Shown: piece after piece, positions 1-10,600 of the stretch | Position numbering within the stretch: the stretch's first letter is position 1 | Layout: every line of letters starts with the position of its first letter | Origin: Trichoplax sp. H2 | Lineage: Eukaryota; Placozoa; Uniplacotomia; Trichoplacea | Assembly: GCA_003344405.1 (NCBI GenBank) | Contig: NOWV01000095.1 | Span: forward strand, 225,674 to 289,673 | Reading direction: 5' to 3' | DNA: 64,000 nucleotides | Program-made: the position numbers and the translations under genes | Notes under the pieces: model-generated | The model's database searches: none | What the model saw: the letters and a program-made list of their open reading frames with translations, nothing else | What the model was told of the DNA's origin: nothing

Positions 1-2093
1 AAGAAGACACCTACAAATACTGTTCATCACTGAGCGAAATTGCTGCTACAGTGCATTGCAGAAAGCCATTTGGTACCCTACTACAGAATGCAAACGTTCG
101 CTTCTCTCAAGTCGAACAGCATATGATTGTAGTATAGAGACGTGATTCGTGAAAAAAAAGTTTACTGATATTTCACACACCATGGATACGAGTATAGCAT
201 GGTATTGCATATCGTGCACATTTTAACAGCATATGATTGTAGTATAGAGATGTGATTCGTGAAAAAAATTTTACTGATATTTCACACACCATGGATACGA
301 GTATGGCATGGTATTGCATATCGTGCACATTTTATCGTCACAGATGAGAGTTGGTGTTAATGGGCAATCAAACACTAGTTGCATCAGCAGTAAATATTTC
401 CCAAAATTGGATCAAAATTTCCATGATAATAAATACAAAATCGTCGTAGTTACAGACTAAAACCACTACTGAAAGGATTTCGTATATGCAGATTATGTAC
501 TGCTTGAATGAATTAATTATACAGTACACAAAGGTACGAAATTGATAGCAACGCTTACTAAATTATACACCACCTGACAGCATCGTACTATTAAATTGTG
601 TAAGACTAAAATATAAACTAGCCCATTCATTTTCTTTACAGACGATAAGCAAAGTTCATACAATGTATAATTTGTGCCCAATTTCTAACCTGTGCTGTAG
701 GAGACGACAACAGCAGTTGTGTTTATTAACAAATATACTCATATATGCGTATACATATATAATACATTACAGTACTATTCTAGATATCATTTTAAAGCTA
801 TTAATGATTTAAGTCAGAGTTAGTTTAGTAATTATAGAAAACAATTACTGTATTGGCGATATTACAATGTAAGTCATACTGGATTATGATGGTCGAAATG
901 AAAACACAAATTAACATCAGGAGACAGGAGTAAATGCTCCAAGCCGCATTCTAATCGAACAAGTTTAAAATAACCATTTTACATTTTACGTCATACATCG
1001 ACACATTAACAGCCTCCTAAGTAAACTTTGTGCTCTCCACCTCAAACAACAAGGTAGACCAATAATTGTAACAGGCTTAAATCGTCAGGTTATACAGTTA
1101 GAGCAATTGCTTAATCTCTGACAGGTATCATAAGGTACCAACAGAAGGCAGGTAGTGATTCGAATTAGCCCTCGAGCACCTTGTCATGCATTATCACATG
1201 TTGTATATTGCGTCATCGCCAGCTGGATAAGCAGAGGTTCTCAGTGTATTTACAATACGAATGGTGTATATGATGAATATACAAAGACAATGCAATGACA
1301 CTGCTAGCGAATCGCTGCAAAACTTACTTTGCATTTAAGGGCATGCAAAGTCGTATAAATAGAAAATAGCCTTGTTAAAAAAAAAACTCCAGCGGAATTC
1401 TTATATTGTGCAGTAAACTATGTTACATTACTGTAATGTATACCTTATGTTGATTCTGTTATTTAAAGTAATCATTTCCTGCGAATCACTTCACCTGAAA
1501 TACCTATTTCACTTACAGCTGTGATAGCCAACACAAAACATAATACTCCTATTTTGACCATGTTATCGAAATTAAAGACTGTAAAAAGAGTAATGATATA
1601 CCATAGCTAATATCATAATAACGTCATTGGTTATACTATCTCAGCATTTATGGGCTATCAATGCTTATGATCTCTACGTTTATGATGTAACCTATAGTCT
1701 AACTTGTACAGATTACAATAAAACAATACGAAGCATAACTCTAAATTCCGTTGACGAGCTATCAATGTATAAGCTTCAACTTTTCCTTCCAAGATTCGTT
1801 AATACAACAAGTTTCTAGCTTCCTAGGAACGCCAATAAATTAAAAGAAGCGTAAACTCAAATACAAAATAGCTTGTGTATAAATATGCTTTCGATTATTA
1901 TTACTAAAGTATTCATAGATTAAAATCAGTATACGAGATATCAATATATATACGGTATAAACAACGTATTGAGTTGCATACCCGATAGTCCTTTTCTTTT
2001 CTTAGAGAGTACCTCAGATGTTTTACTTCAATATTAAACAAATAGCACATTACAAATTAGATAACGTATTATTCAAGATACATAATTCTATTC
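1..2093. other. intergenic, no gene seen
   Basis: AT-rich sequence downstream of the minus-strand NOL12-like gene. I see no exon with recognisable homology. A 63-codon frame at 1627-1818 starts from TTG and resembles no family I know. The only structure noted is the 110-bp tandem duplication at 115-334. Untranslated 3' sequence of the NOL12-like gene probably occupies the last part. Confidence 0.5.
115..334. repeat. 110-bp tandem duplication
   Basis: Two adjacent copies of a ~110-bp unit start with AACAGCATATGATTG at 115 and 225. They differ by only a few substitutions and a short A-run length change, so the duplication is recent. Each unit contains ACACACCATGGATACGAG. No coding role is apparent. 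Confidence 0.9.
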
Positions 2094-3697
2094 TCAATTG
2101 CCACTTAGAAAGTAGTTATGATCAAAAATGTCCTTTTCAACTTCAACTACTGGCAATGAGGATGCATCGCTAATATTTATGTAATAAATAGCCAGTTAAC
2201 AGCTGAATCAATTTGCAATTTTTATCGGGTGATAACATAACTTTTATTATCTAAAATCGTTGACTGTAGATAAAATCGCTATAATAAACGCAGAAATGGA
2301 CTAATCAATACCTATTTGAAACTTCATTATGCCCATAGTCGCTCGATGCGGTCTGCTTGTCATCAGGATTTAAATCAACATCGCCAATAGTAGTGACAGT
2401 AACGAAATGGTCAGGATAATTATAAGTTACAGGCGTACTGTCATCGTTTTCTTCTTCAGCTGTTAAGATAGATGAAATCATTGCTCCAGTTATAATGTGA
2501 ATCAGTAGACATATCATTGTATATCAAACTGACTAATCATTGCCTAATAATATGAGGAAATGTTGCTACTAAAGAAATCGGTTTCTATTTTTAAAATTGA
2601 CGAATGATTTCCAATTTAGCCAGATTAGCTGGTATACTTATGGACACCAATACTTACCCTTAATTATTTCATTGATGCGTTGCTCACGCTCATGAAGTTT
2701 TTGTTCCAATTCCTTTTTCTTCTGAAAGAGCAAATGGTAAAGCAATCTGTTAGGCAATTTAAACTCATCCTCAAGTAATGTTATCAACATGGTTTAAACA
2801 TGGGGTGAATGTACACTAGTACAGTGACTATGAGTATATTGTACTATCTTTGCTGTCATGTACAAATTATGGATAATGAAATAATGGTTGAGTACTTTTT
2901 GTTTGGCATTTCTAATGCAATCTTTCTTTAATTTTTCCTCCTGCTCTTTCGCCTTCTTTCGTCGCATGTTCTTACGTTTTCTAAATCCCGTTAAATAGTC
3001 CCTGTTATATAAATATGCGTAAAAGGAATTCAAGTTGATGTTTAATTTTCAATAGCAGATGCCATTCATTCATTATATAATGACTATTTTATGAAACTAT
3101 AGGCTAATGATAAAATTGACTCGAACTTAATTTATTCATAAGTGGACTAGTACTGCCTCAATAGATCATGTGGTAGCAATCACTAACACGGAATAAAAGT
3201 ATCGAGATTTATAAAGCGTGCATCTTGTATACGTCTAGTGCAAGCGCATGGTACTTTGTAAAGACAAGAGTTCATCGAGATTGCATTGCTATGATTGCGA
3301 AATAAAGGAAATTACTGCACTGGCAGTCCCTTATTCTCGTCCTTTCGTTGACTTGGTGCCATTAGCAATACACCTATGCATCTTTGATAACTGGGCTGGC
3401 TACTTATCAGTAGTAGTGTAGTATGACTCCTTAAGTACTCGTAGATTTATGAAAAATAGATGATCTATTAATTGCACAGTTGCATTGAACTGCATTGCAA
3501 TTTGCTGTATGCTATACTGTAACAAGCTAATTAGTCTTTACAAGTACGTTCGGTACATTACTGTTCGTAATTTGTCTATTACCTATGGTATGTACTGTAC
3601 ATACGTAGATGGAAGTAAAGAGCACTGACCTGCGAGAATCTTCATCAAAAGTGAGAATCAGTTTATCTCTCTTACTTTTTTTACTTTTACCCTTCAT
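2094..3697 (-). CDS. NOL12: NOL12/Rrp17-like nucleolar RNA-processing protein, five exons
   Basis: Minus-strand model: exons 3697-3630, 3001-2896, 2721-2658, 2483-2312 and 2169-2094. Phases join cleanly to 486 nt (161 aa). The N-terminus (MKGKSKKSKRDKLILTFDED) and exon 2 (DYLTGFRKRK, then a Lys/Arg/Glu-rich helix) match the NOL12/Rrp17 start. Exon 4 carries the family signature VTVTTIGDVDL after an acidic stretch. Family knowledge: a nucleolar RNA-binding protein; yeast Rrp17 is a 5' exonuclease factor in 60S rRNA maturation. Human NOL12 is about 213 aa, so this is shorter and lacks a clear basic C-terminal tail. Exon 5 (DASSLPVVEVEKD to TGA) is supported only by phase, acceptor and coding look; reading through the exon 4 donor would stop after SNRY. 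The Met at 3697 is chosen because nothing upstream resembles the family. Confidence 0.82.
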
Positions 3698-3967
3698 CGT
3701 TATCGAATTATTCTCTGCACGTTGGCCGTCAATGGAAGCAGCTCGAGCTAACAAGATGCAGATTATCGGTCACCGTAACATACAGTACAGTACACTACAG
3801 TGCAAAGAAAGAGTTCGTTGATGGAAGAGGATGAATGCTGTAGCTTGTAGTCATACTGTACACAAGACTGACTGTCACGAATACAAGAAAAGAAAAATGT
3901 ACAGTACTGTACTGCGCAGTACAGTACAGTATACTGTACAGCGTAGAGACTGTACACTGTACAGTGT
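3698..3967. repeat. 5' flank of NOL12-like gene running into GTAC-rich repeats
   Basis: The divergent gene flank has no obvious TATA box. From about 3779 it becomes dense in TACAGTAC/TGTACTGT words, which are self-complementary and can form cruciforms. Similar tracts recur at 4941-5080, 6690-6930, 10408-10432 and 11650-11668. Confidence 0.6.
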
Positions 3968-4904
3968 ACAGTAGGCCCAGCCACAATTACCCCGATTACT
4001 CAGATACTCGGCGTATTTGAATAATTGGATGAAATTTGAGGTACAGACTCCTAGAATAATGTATCTCAGATACTCAGTATATTTGAATAATCGCATGAAA
4101 TTTGAGGTACAGATTCCTAGAATAATGTATCTCAGATACTCAGCGTATTTGCATAATCGCATGAAATTTGAGGTACAGACTCCTAGAATAATGTATCATC
4201 GTTTAACCTAGAATAATGTATCTCAGATACTCAGCGTATTTGAATAATCGAATGAAATTTGAGATACAGATTCCTAGAATAATGTATCTCAGATACTCAG
4301 CGTATTTGAATAATCGCATGAAATTTGAGGTACAGACTCCTAGAATAATGTATCTCAGATACTCAGTATATTTGAATAATCGAATGAAATTTGAGATACA
4401 GATTCCTAGAATAATGTATCTCAGATACTCAGCGTATTTGAATAATCGCATGAAATTTGAGGTACAGACTCCTAGAATAATGTATCTCAGATACTCAGTA
4501 TATTTGAATAATCGCATGAAATTTGAGATACAGATTCCTAGAATAATGTATCTCAGATACTCGGCGTATTTGAATAATCGCATGAAATTTGAGGTACAGA
4601 CTCCTAGAATAATGTATCATCGTTTAACCTAGAATAATGTATCTCAGATACTCAGCGTATTTGAATAATCGCATGCAATTTGAGGTACAGACTCGTAGAA
4701 TAATGTATCTCAGATACTCAGTATATTTGAATAATCGCATGAAATTTGAGGTACAGACTCCTAGAACAATGTATCTCAGATACTCAGCGTATTTGAATAA
4801 TCGCATGAAATTTGAGGTACTGACTTCTAGAATAATGTATCATCGTTTAAGCTATTTACGCTGAGTATCTGAGTAATCGGGGTTATAATGACTTGGCCTA
4901 CTGT
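3968..4904. mobile_element. 937-bp element: 66-bp minisatellite between terminal inverted repeats
   Basis: The left end 3968-4015 and right end 4857-4904 are inverted copies; the inner 27 bp (3989-4015 against 4857-4883) differ at one position and the outer part is about 80% identical. Between them are roughly twelve 66-bp units beginning near each CTAGAATAATG. Each unit has the perfect palindrome GTATCTCAGATAC. Higher-order structure: at 4182-4210 and 4601-4631 a 25-bp joint with ATCATCGTTTAAC interrupts the array, 421 bp apart (6x66+25); a third joint near 4841 precedes the right end. Because 66 is divisible by 3, both strands stay open as 22-residue repeats, but I do not regard this as coding. 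The architecture suggests a non-autonomous DNA transposon whose interior expanded. No target duplication was resolved. Confidence 0.8.
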
Positions 4905-6256
4905 CGTTTCTACTGAAAAAGAAAAAGTATTGTACATACTTCACAGTACAGTACAGTTGACACTCACACTGCTCAGGTCTTACAGTACAGTATTGTACTA
5001 TACAGTACAATGTACTATACTGTACAGAGAATAGTGAACAGTAGAGACCCTCTAGTGAACAGTAGATACTGTACAGTAATTATAAACTGTAAATGACTGA
5101 ATTGAGTATCCGCCGATTCCGCTTATTGACATACGAAATGAGACGATTTTCTGGTTAATCTGTACTTACAGTAATCTCTCTTATCCATTGAATAAGATGA
5201 CAATAAAATGATGATGACCAGCGCACCAAAAGGATTTACTATGTCTTAGTAATTCCTATTCAAAATAGAGTTCTGTCAGATCGTTACATCTGCTGAACAT
5301 GACTATGAGTAAGAATTGTTATGCCATAATAAAATACTGTGCATTACTGTTGGTGCGCTGGATATCTTGCAGTACAGTATATGACATATATACAGTATAA
5401 TGGATTTTATCGCAATTTTTTCTTTTAGTTCTTTCTTTAATTCAATGGTAGGAAAGCTATACTGTAAACAGTGACGATGTCAATTTGGTAGTCCCTGCTG
5501 TAAGCAACTTGGGCCAATATGCTGTTTCAGCGATATTCACGGAATAAATATCCATATTGGATGAGCCTTACTCATGGACCACCAGTACGGCACAATGACG
5601 TCATTCTAATGCCAAACCTTGACTAGTAAATTGAACGCAGTGAGCTGTCGTTGAACTAGACGATACAAAAAACGAATTGTTCATTTTTAGGTTGCTGACT
5701 TACTGTAACCTCCGTAGTACTGTAAGTTCTTCGCATTTTAGGTCATATTATAATTAATCTTATTTATATCATCCTATGCAGCGGAAATGCCTGACTCCAA
5801 TAATTAATGTACCTTTCATTTCAAGATCAGTATTACAGTTGTTCAAATCTCCATTTTAGTCCGAACAAAATGAATGAATGAAATACTTCCGACGCTTTCT
5901 ACAAGTAAACTGACAATCATTTTTTCGAATATTTTACGGCTCAAAGTCAGTACTTTTTATCAATCCAATCTCACATTGTGATTGATCTAGGCATTGATAC
6001 CATACTCAATATTATAATGAACATCTCTACTATTGTTGTATCGCAGAGACTATTACTAACTATAGAATGAATTTTTATCGTTCATTTGGCCATCTTCATT
6101 GTACTGTACAGTATAGGATGATCCAAATAGCTAGGATGAATTGGCCACATTTGCAACATTTCAGCATAATTTGAGGGTTGACCATGACTAATGTTATCCA
6201 TGATCCCCTTATGACCGGTTCGACCTGTCAGAAAAGACTCAAGTTAAGCAGTGCAA
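4905..6256. other. intergenic, simple repeats only
   Basis: The first 180 bp hold TACAGTAC-type palindromic tracts (4941-5080). The remainder is unique AT-rich sequence with no recognisable exon, RNA gene or element on either strand. Confidence 0.5.
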
Positions 6257-6436
6257 ATTGTTCCATACGTAAGTCAATCTACAATAGCATCCGACATTTT
6301 GTAATTCTATTTTACTACCTTTTGCTGAAACTGCTCTCTTTTAGAATGCAGAGAGCAGTTTGAGCAATGCTGTAAGGAGTAAAATAGAATTACAAATACC
6401 TGAGACTATTGTATATTGACTTACATATGGAACAAT
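6257..6436. repeat. 180-bp foldback (long hairpin) element
   Basis: The sequence folds on itself. ATTGTTCCATACGTAAGTCAA at the left pairs with its near reverse complement at the right end. TTTGTAATTCTATTTTACT pairs perfectly near the middle of the arms, and AACTGCTCTC (6329-6338) pairs with GAGAGCAGTT (6351-6360) around a 12-nt loop. The arms are about 80 bp with small mismatches and one internal loop. Most likely a foldback or MITE-type element; a transcribed copy would give a pre-miRNA-like hairpin. Confidence 0.8.
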
Positions 6437-6692
6437 ACATTTTGTAATTCTACCTCTTGCTGCAGCTGCTGCCTTTTGGAACGCAGAGAGCAGTTTGAGC
6501 AATGCTGTAAGGAGTAAAATAGAATTGCAAATGCCTGAGACTATTGTATATTGACTTACATATGGAACTATACATTTTGTAATTGTATTTTACTAGCTCT
6601 TGCTGAAGCTGCTGTCTTTTGGAAAGCAGAGAGCAGTTTGAGCCATACTGAAAGGAGTAACATAGGATTCCAAAATGCCTGAGACTAATATA
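6437..6692. repeat. two further diverged copies of the foldback unit
   Basis: The loop and right arm of the 6257-6436 hairpin recur at about 6437-6565 and 6566-6692, each with GCAGAGAGCAGTTTGAGC followed by AGGAGTAA and CCTGAGACTA. Their left arms are partly degraded, so stems are shorter. Together with the first copy they form a tandem array with a period of roughly 135-140 bp. Confidence 0.75.
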
Positions 6693-7613
6693 CTGTACTG
6701 TACTAGTGTACAGTGTACAGTATACAGGTACAGTAATCCACGTCATACTGTGCACTGTACACTGCACATTCATTTTGCTAGGCTCAGCCACCGTTGTTTG
6801 ACGTTCACACTACAGTACGTACCGTACAGTACAGTACACTGTGTCGTGGATAGACGTCAAGTTCAACAATATTGTACTGTACTGTACTACTGTACAGTAC
6901 AGTACAATGTAGAATACCGTACTCTGTACTGTAGACCAAAGACAGTTCCAATAATAAAAACAACATTGTCTGCCAAGAGGAGGACAGACCAACCGTCCAG
7001 CCCCAACAGTCAACCATAGTGGAACGACGTCAGTGAAGACTGGTCAAGACTCCTCAGACAGTGTGACTGCAGTAAATTAAAAATCAACAGTCATTGAGAA
7101 GGAAAAAAAGGAGAAAATCCCAGTTGTAAAAAGAGTCCATTGGTAGTTAGGGTAATTATTTGCAAATTGGCTACTGTTGCAGAATCAATCAAGACAAAAA
7201 ATCCAAGGTATTTTCTTTGTCATGATATGGTCATTATGGAATTGAATAAATGGAGTTTAGGGTTGCATCCTTTTTTTACATTGACTTTTTTCTTCCTTGT
7301 GCAATTCTATCGCCATTGGCTTGACACTGATGCTACCCTACTGTATCATACACAAGCGAATACAGTAGAAATTAGACAAAGAGGCCTAGGGCAATGACCA
7401 GACCTATTCAATTGACTGCTTTGACTTTTTTTTTTTTACAGTACAGTTCAGTAGAATTGTCACGGCTAGTTTAAACAACTGTAAACAGGATCAAGATTGC
7501 TTTTCCTTTTTCATAAAATGACTAACTCTTCTTTCTCTTAGATTTGATCCATTTCTTATAACGCCAAATTGAAACCAATTTATTCCATTCAAACTTGCCA
7601 CCATATTGTCAAC
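6693..7613. other. 5' flank of PITPNC1-like gene, GTAC repeats
   Basis: 6693-6930 is packed with GTACAGT/ACTGTAC palindromic words. The remainder has no recognisable exon; open frames such as 7140-7397 look like chance. The promoter and 5' UTR of the PITPNC1-like gene should lie here, but I cannot place a transcription start. Confidence 0.45.
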
Positions 7614-10600
7614 ATGATCGTCAAAGAATACAGAATTTGTATGCCAATGACTGTAGAAGAGGTGTGTACCTAGCAAAAAAATTGACGCTACCGTCTTCCA
7701 TGACGTCCTCTTATATCCATGTTCAACCACCAGTTTTCCTTTGCTTTAGTTCTTTTTGTTTTTTACTTTTCTTTTTTCTTATGGCCCAGTCCATAGTTTC
7801 ATCTTACTTGTCTACAACCATTATAGCAAAAGACCTTTTCAGTTCATGATCCATTCGGGTACAAACTTGATTCAGTCGTTGTTCTCGTCTGTGAATGCTT
7901 ACCACTACTATTTCATTCATCGTTGTTGTTTGAAATGACTTGCAACAGTCAACGACACGTTGCAAGCCATGACACTGTTGAATGCGAATCGTCATCATGA
8001 TTGTAAAGTGGAAAATAAACTTGATTTGTAAGAGGTTAACGGCTGAAAGAGACAAGACTTGACCATGACTAAGCACCACTCATAAATTAGCAAGAGTTGG
8101 CTCTAGAACTTCAACAGTTGATGGTCTCGACTCCAGGCTTCGGAGATAAATTACAATTTGGGCCAGTGTACAAGTGCCGACTTGACGATAAGATCGCTTA
8201 GCGTACATTCTGTCCACAGACAAATTCTGAATGATTCATTAATTATTCCCCGTGTCTGAGTGGATAGACAATACTTTCAACTTTGTATCTTTGAGCACAA
8301 CCATCAATTAGCAACATGATCTTCAAACGAATTGATTCAATTTCTCTTCATACGAGTATCAACCAATCAGTCCTTGTTGTGGTCCGTACAATGGATAAAA
8401 CATTCTCCTACCAACTCTATCTTGAAATGGTGTATAAACCAAAAGACCTACAGTACTGCACAAGTGGGCAGTATATGACACTGGAGATATTCGATGATAC
8501 TACGTCTATTTCCAATCATACGACTGCTTTGTTTATTGATAATAATATTCTAATTTTGAAAGAGATCGATAGACTTGAGAGTATGCTGTGGTAGTGATAA
8601 AATGCTGATCCTAATACTATAGAGGACCCTTTCGTCAATGTATTTTTATCATTGGTACAGTTAAGAAAGTAATGCAATCCTCTCTCTACTTGATGAATCC
8701 ATCCACGTAATACTAGACACGAAGTCATCCATAACTATTATAATGAGCTAGGGATACTTATCTTCCTAAGTACAAGTATCGTAGCAATACTTGGAAGGAT
8801 ACGTCATGACGACGGATATAGACTCACACAGGCGTCTCCAAATGTCTTAACATTATTAAACGACAGCAAGAATGCATCCTAGTGAAATTGATTTGATCCC
8901 AATAATGATCATGAGAAAATTGTACCAACATCGATACTTGGCCTTAAGTACATGTCTAGAGTAGTCAATAATCCATCACGATAGGTATACGTACTTAAAT
9001 AAATATCCTACAGCTGATCCATTTCGGTCATCATCATCATCGTTATAATGGTACTCTAACAGCAATGATATTATCTTCAACTACTCGTACGATTGATCAA
9101 TAATTAATAACCATAGAATATCATCCGTAGTGGACAATTCCTACATATCTTTCATGATGAAAGTTATGCTAACTACAGTTACTACCTTTTATTACATTTA
9201 CTTTTCTAATTTTGCTTCCACAAGCATCACTTTTAAAGCAATCTTCATTGCTTAATCCCATTACTATCAAACATCGGCAGTTATCATTTCGCCTACCTTT
9301 GCTAATGTAAGTACTGTAAGAAGTAAGGCTAAGACGTTAGATATTGACGTTATAGCACGACAAAAAAATTAACAACAAAAACACCCATAGATGAAATGTA
9401 AATAGTAGCAACAAAACCGTAGAGGATTGTTTTCTTTTCATCATTTACCGTTTAACCGTCTACATTATTTTTCGTTGGTTAATGTTTCATGCGTGACAAT
9501 GAATCCATGATATCAAATTTAAAGCATAGCAAATTGTCCGTGGCCTACTTGATATTTTTAATCACATTTATACTATATTCCGGTGGTTGCTTATTGCATC
9601 GTCTTATTGTTTCACTTACCCTTGATTACTGTGATAGTACGAGTATTAACACTACTTGAGAATAACAGCTCAATCTTCCATACAATAAAATGCTCGATTA
9701 TTCGCTCTATGCAATCCATTTACTATCACACTGTACCCAGTACAATGGGACTCTTATGTGTCAACATTGTAGTTTTCTCCTTTTTCTGCCCAAATACAGT
9801 ACTATACACTACGTACGCGGATACGAGAAGTACTGTATACATGTTATGCATGGATTATCGGTACCGTATTTTACTGATGAAATTTTTTCTCGATCTTCAG
9901 TGTATCCTATTCTCTTCTAAAGTAGTGAATCCTGATCACTTGCAACTTATTCCCGCTAAAAGCTTTCCCAATCTGCTTTTATTGTAGTGACAGCTTCTTT
10001 CAATTCGATAAGTTGATCAATCAATCTACTAAAGTAACATACGATATTTATAAAGCGCTTAATGTTAAAAAAACTTGCTTACAGAGGCTCATTTTAATAT
10101 TTCAATAGGCATATATCATCATATCATTGGTTAATTACAACTATATGTTCTACCGAGAGAGGGAGTAATATCATATTACACTTATACCGTTTACATTACC
10201 AGTGAATTACGTATAATTCCATCTAAGTTGCAACGAACGCCAAGAGCAGGATAAACTGACAATCGTACATTAATTTACGTTTATTTTTGTTTAGTCTATG
10301 AAAATAAAATACTGTACTGCAGCCCATGTATGCATATCTAAAAAAAAAATAGTTAATCTTTGTCTTCTTTGAAAAAGTGAACAATCTGACAATAGTAAAC
10401 ATTTCTATGTACAGTACTGTACTGTACTGTATACCGATAGCCATTATGGCGCAAATATAATCAATTTGTTAATTCTCTAGCGCTCATGATAAAGTCAATG
10501 AAAAAAGAACTATTCATCTGGTACTCTACGCCTATTGCACGATACTGACTTTCACTCAAGTTTTAGTATCGTACTAATGCTCTTTCGTCTTGATTATTAA

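Noticed and set aside
4017-4864. Long open frames on both strands encoding 22-residue repeats
   Set aside because: They result from a 66-bp repeat whose length is divisible by three; both strands are open equally, and the frames break at the 25-bp joints. No independent coding signal.
8316-8594. 92-codon open frame in intron 1 of the PITPNC1-like gene
   Set aside because: No recognisable domain or convincing splice context; compatible with chance in a 4-kb intron.
9583-9987. 134-codon open frame in the same intron
   Set aside because: It begins with GTG, has low-complexity hydrophobic composition from AT-rich DNA and no family resemblance.
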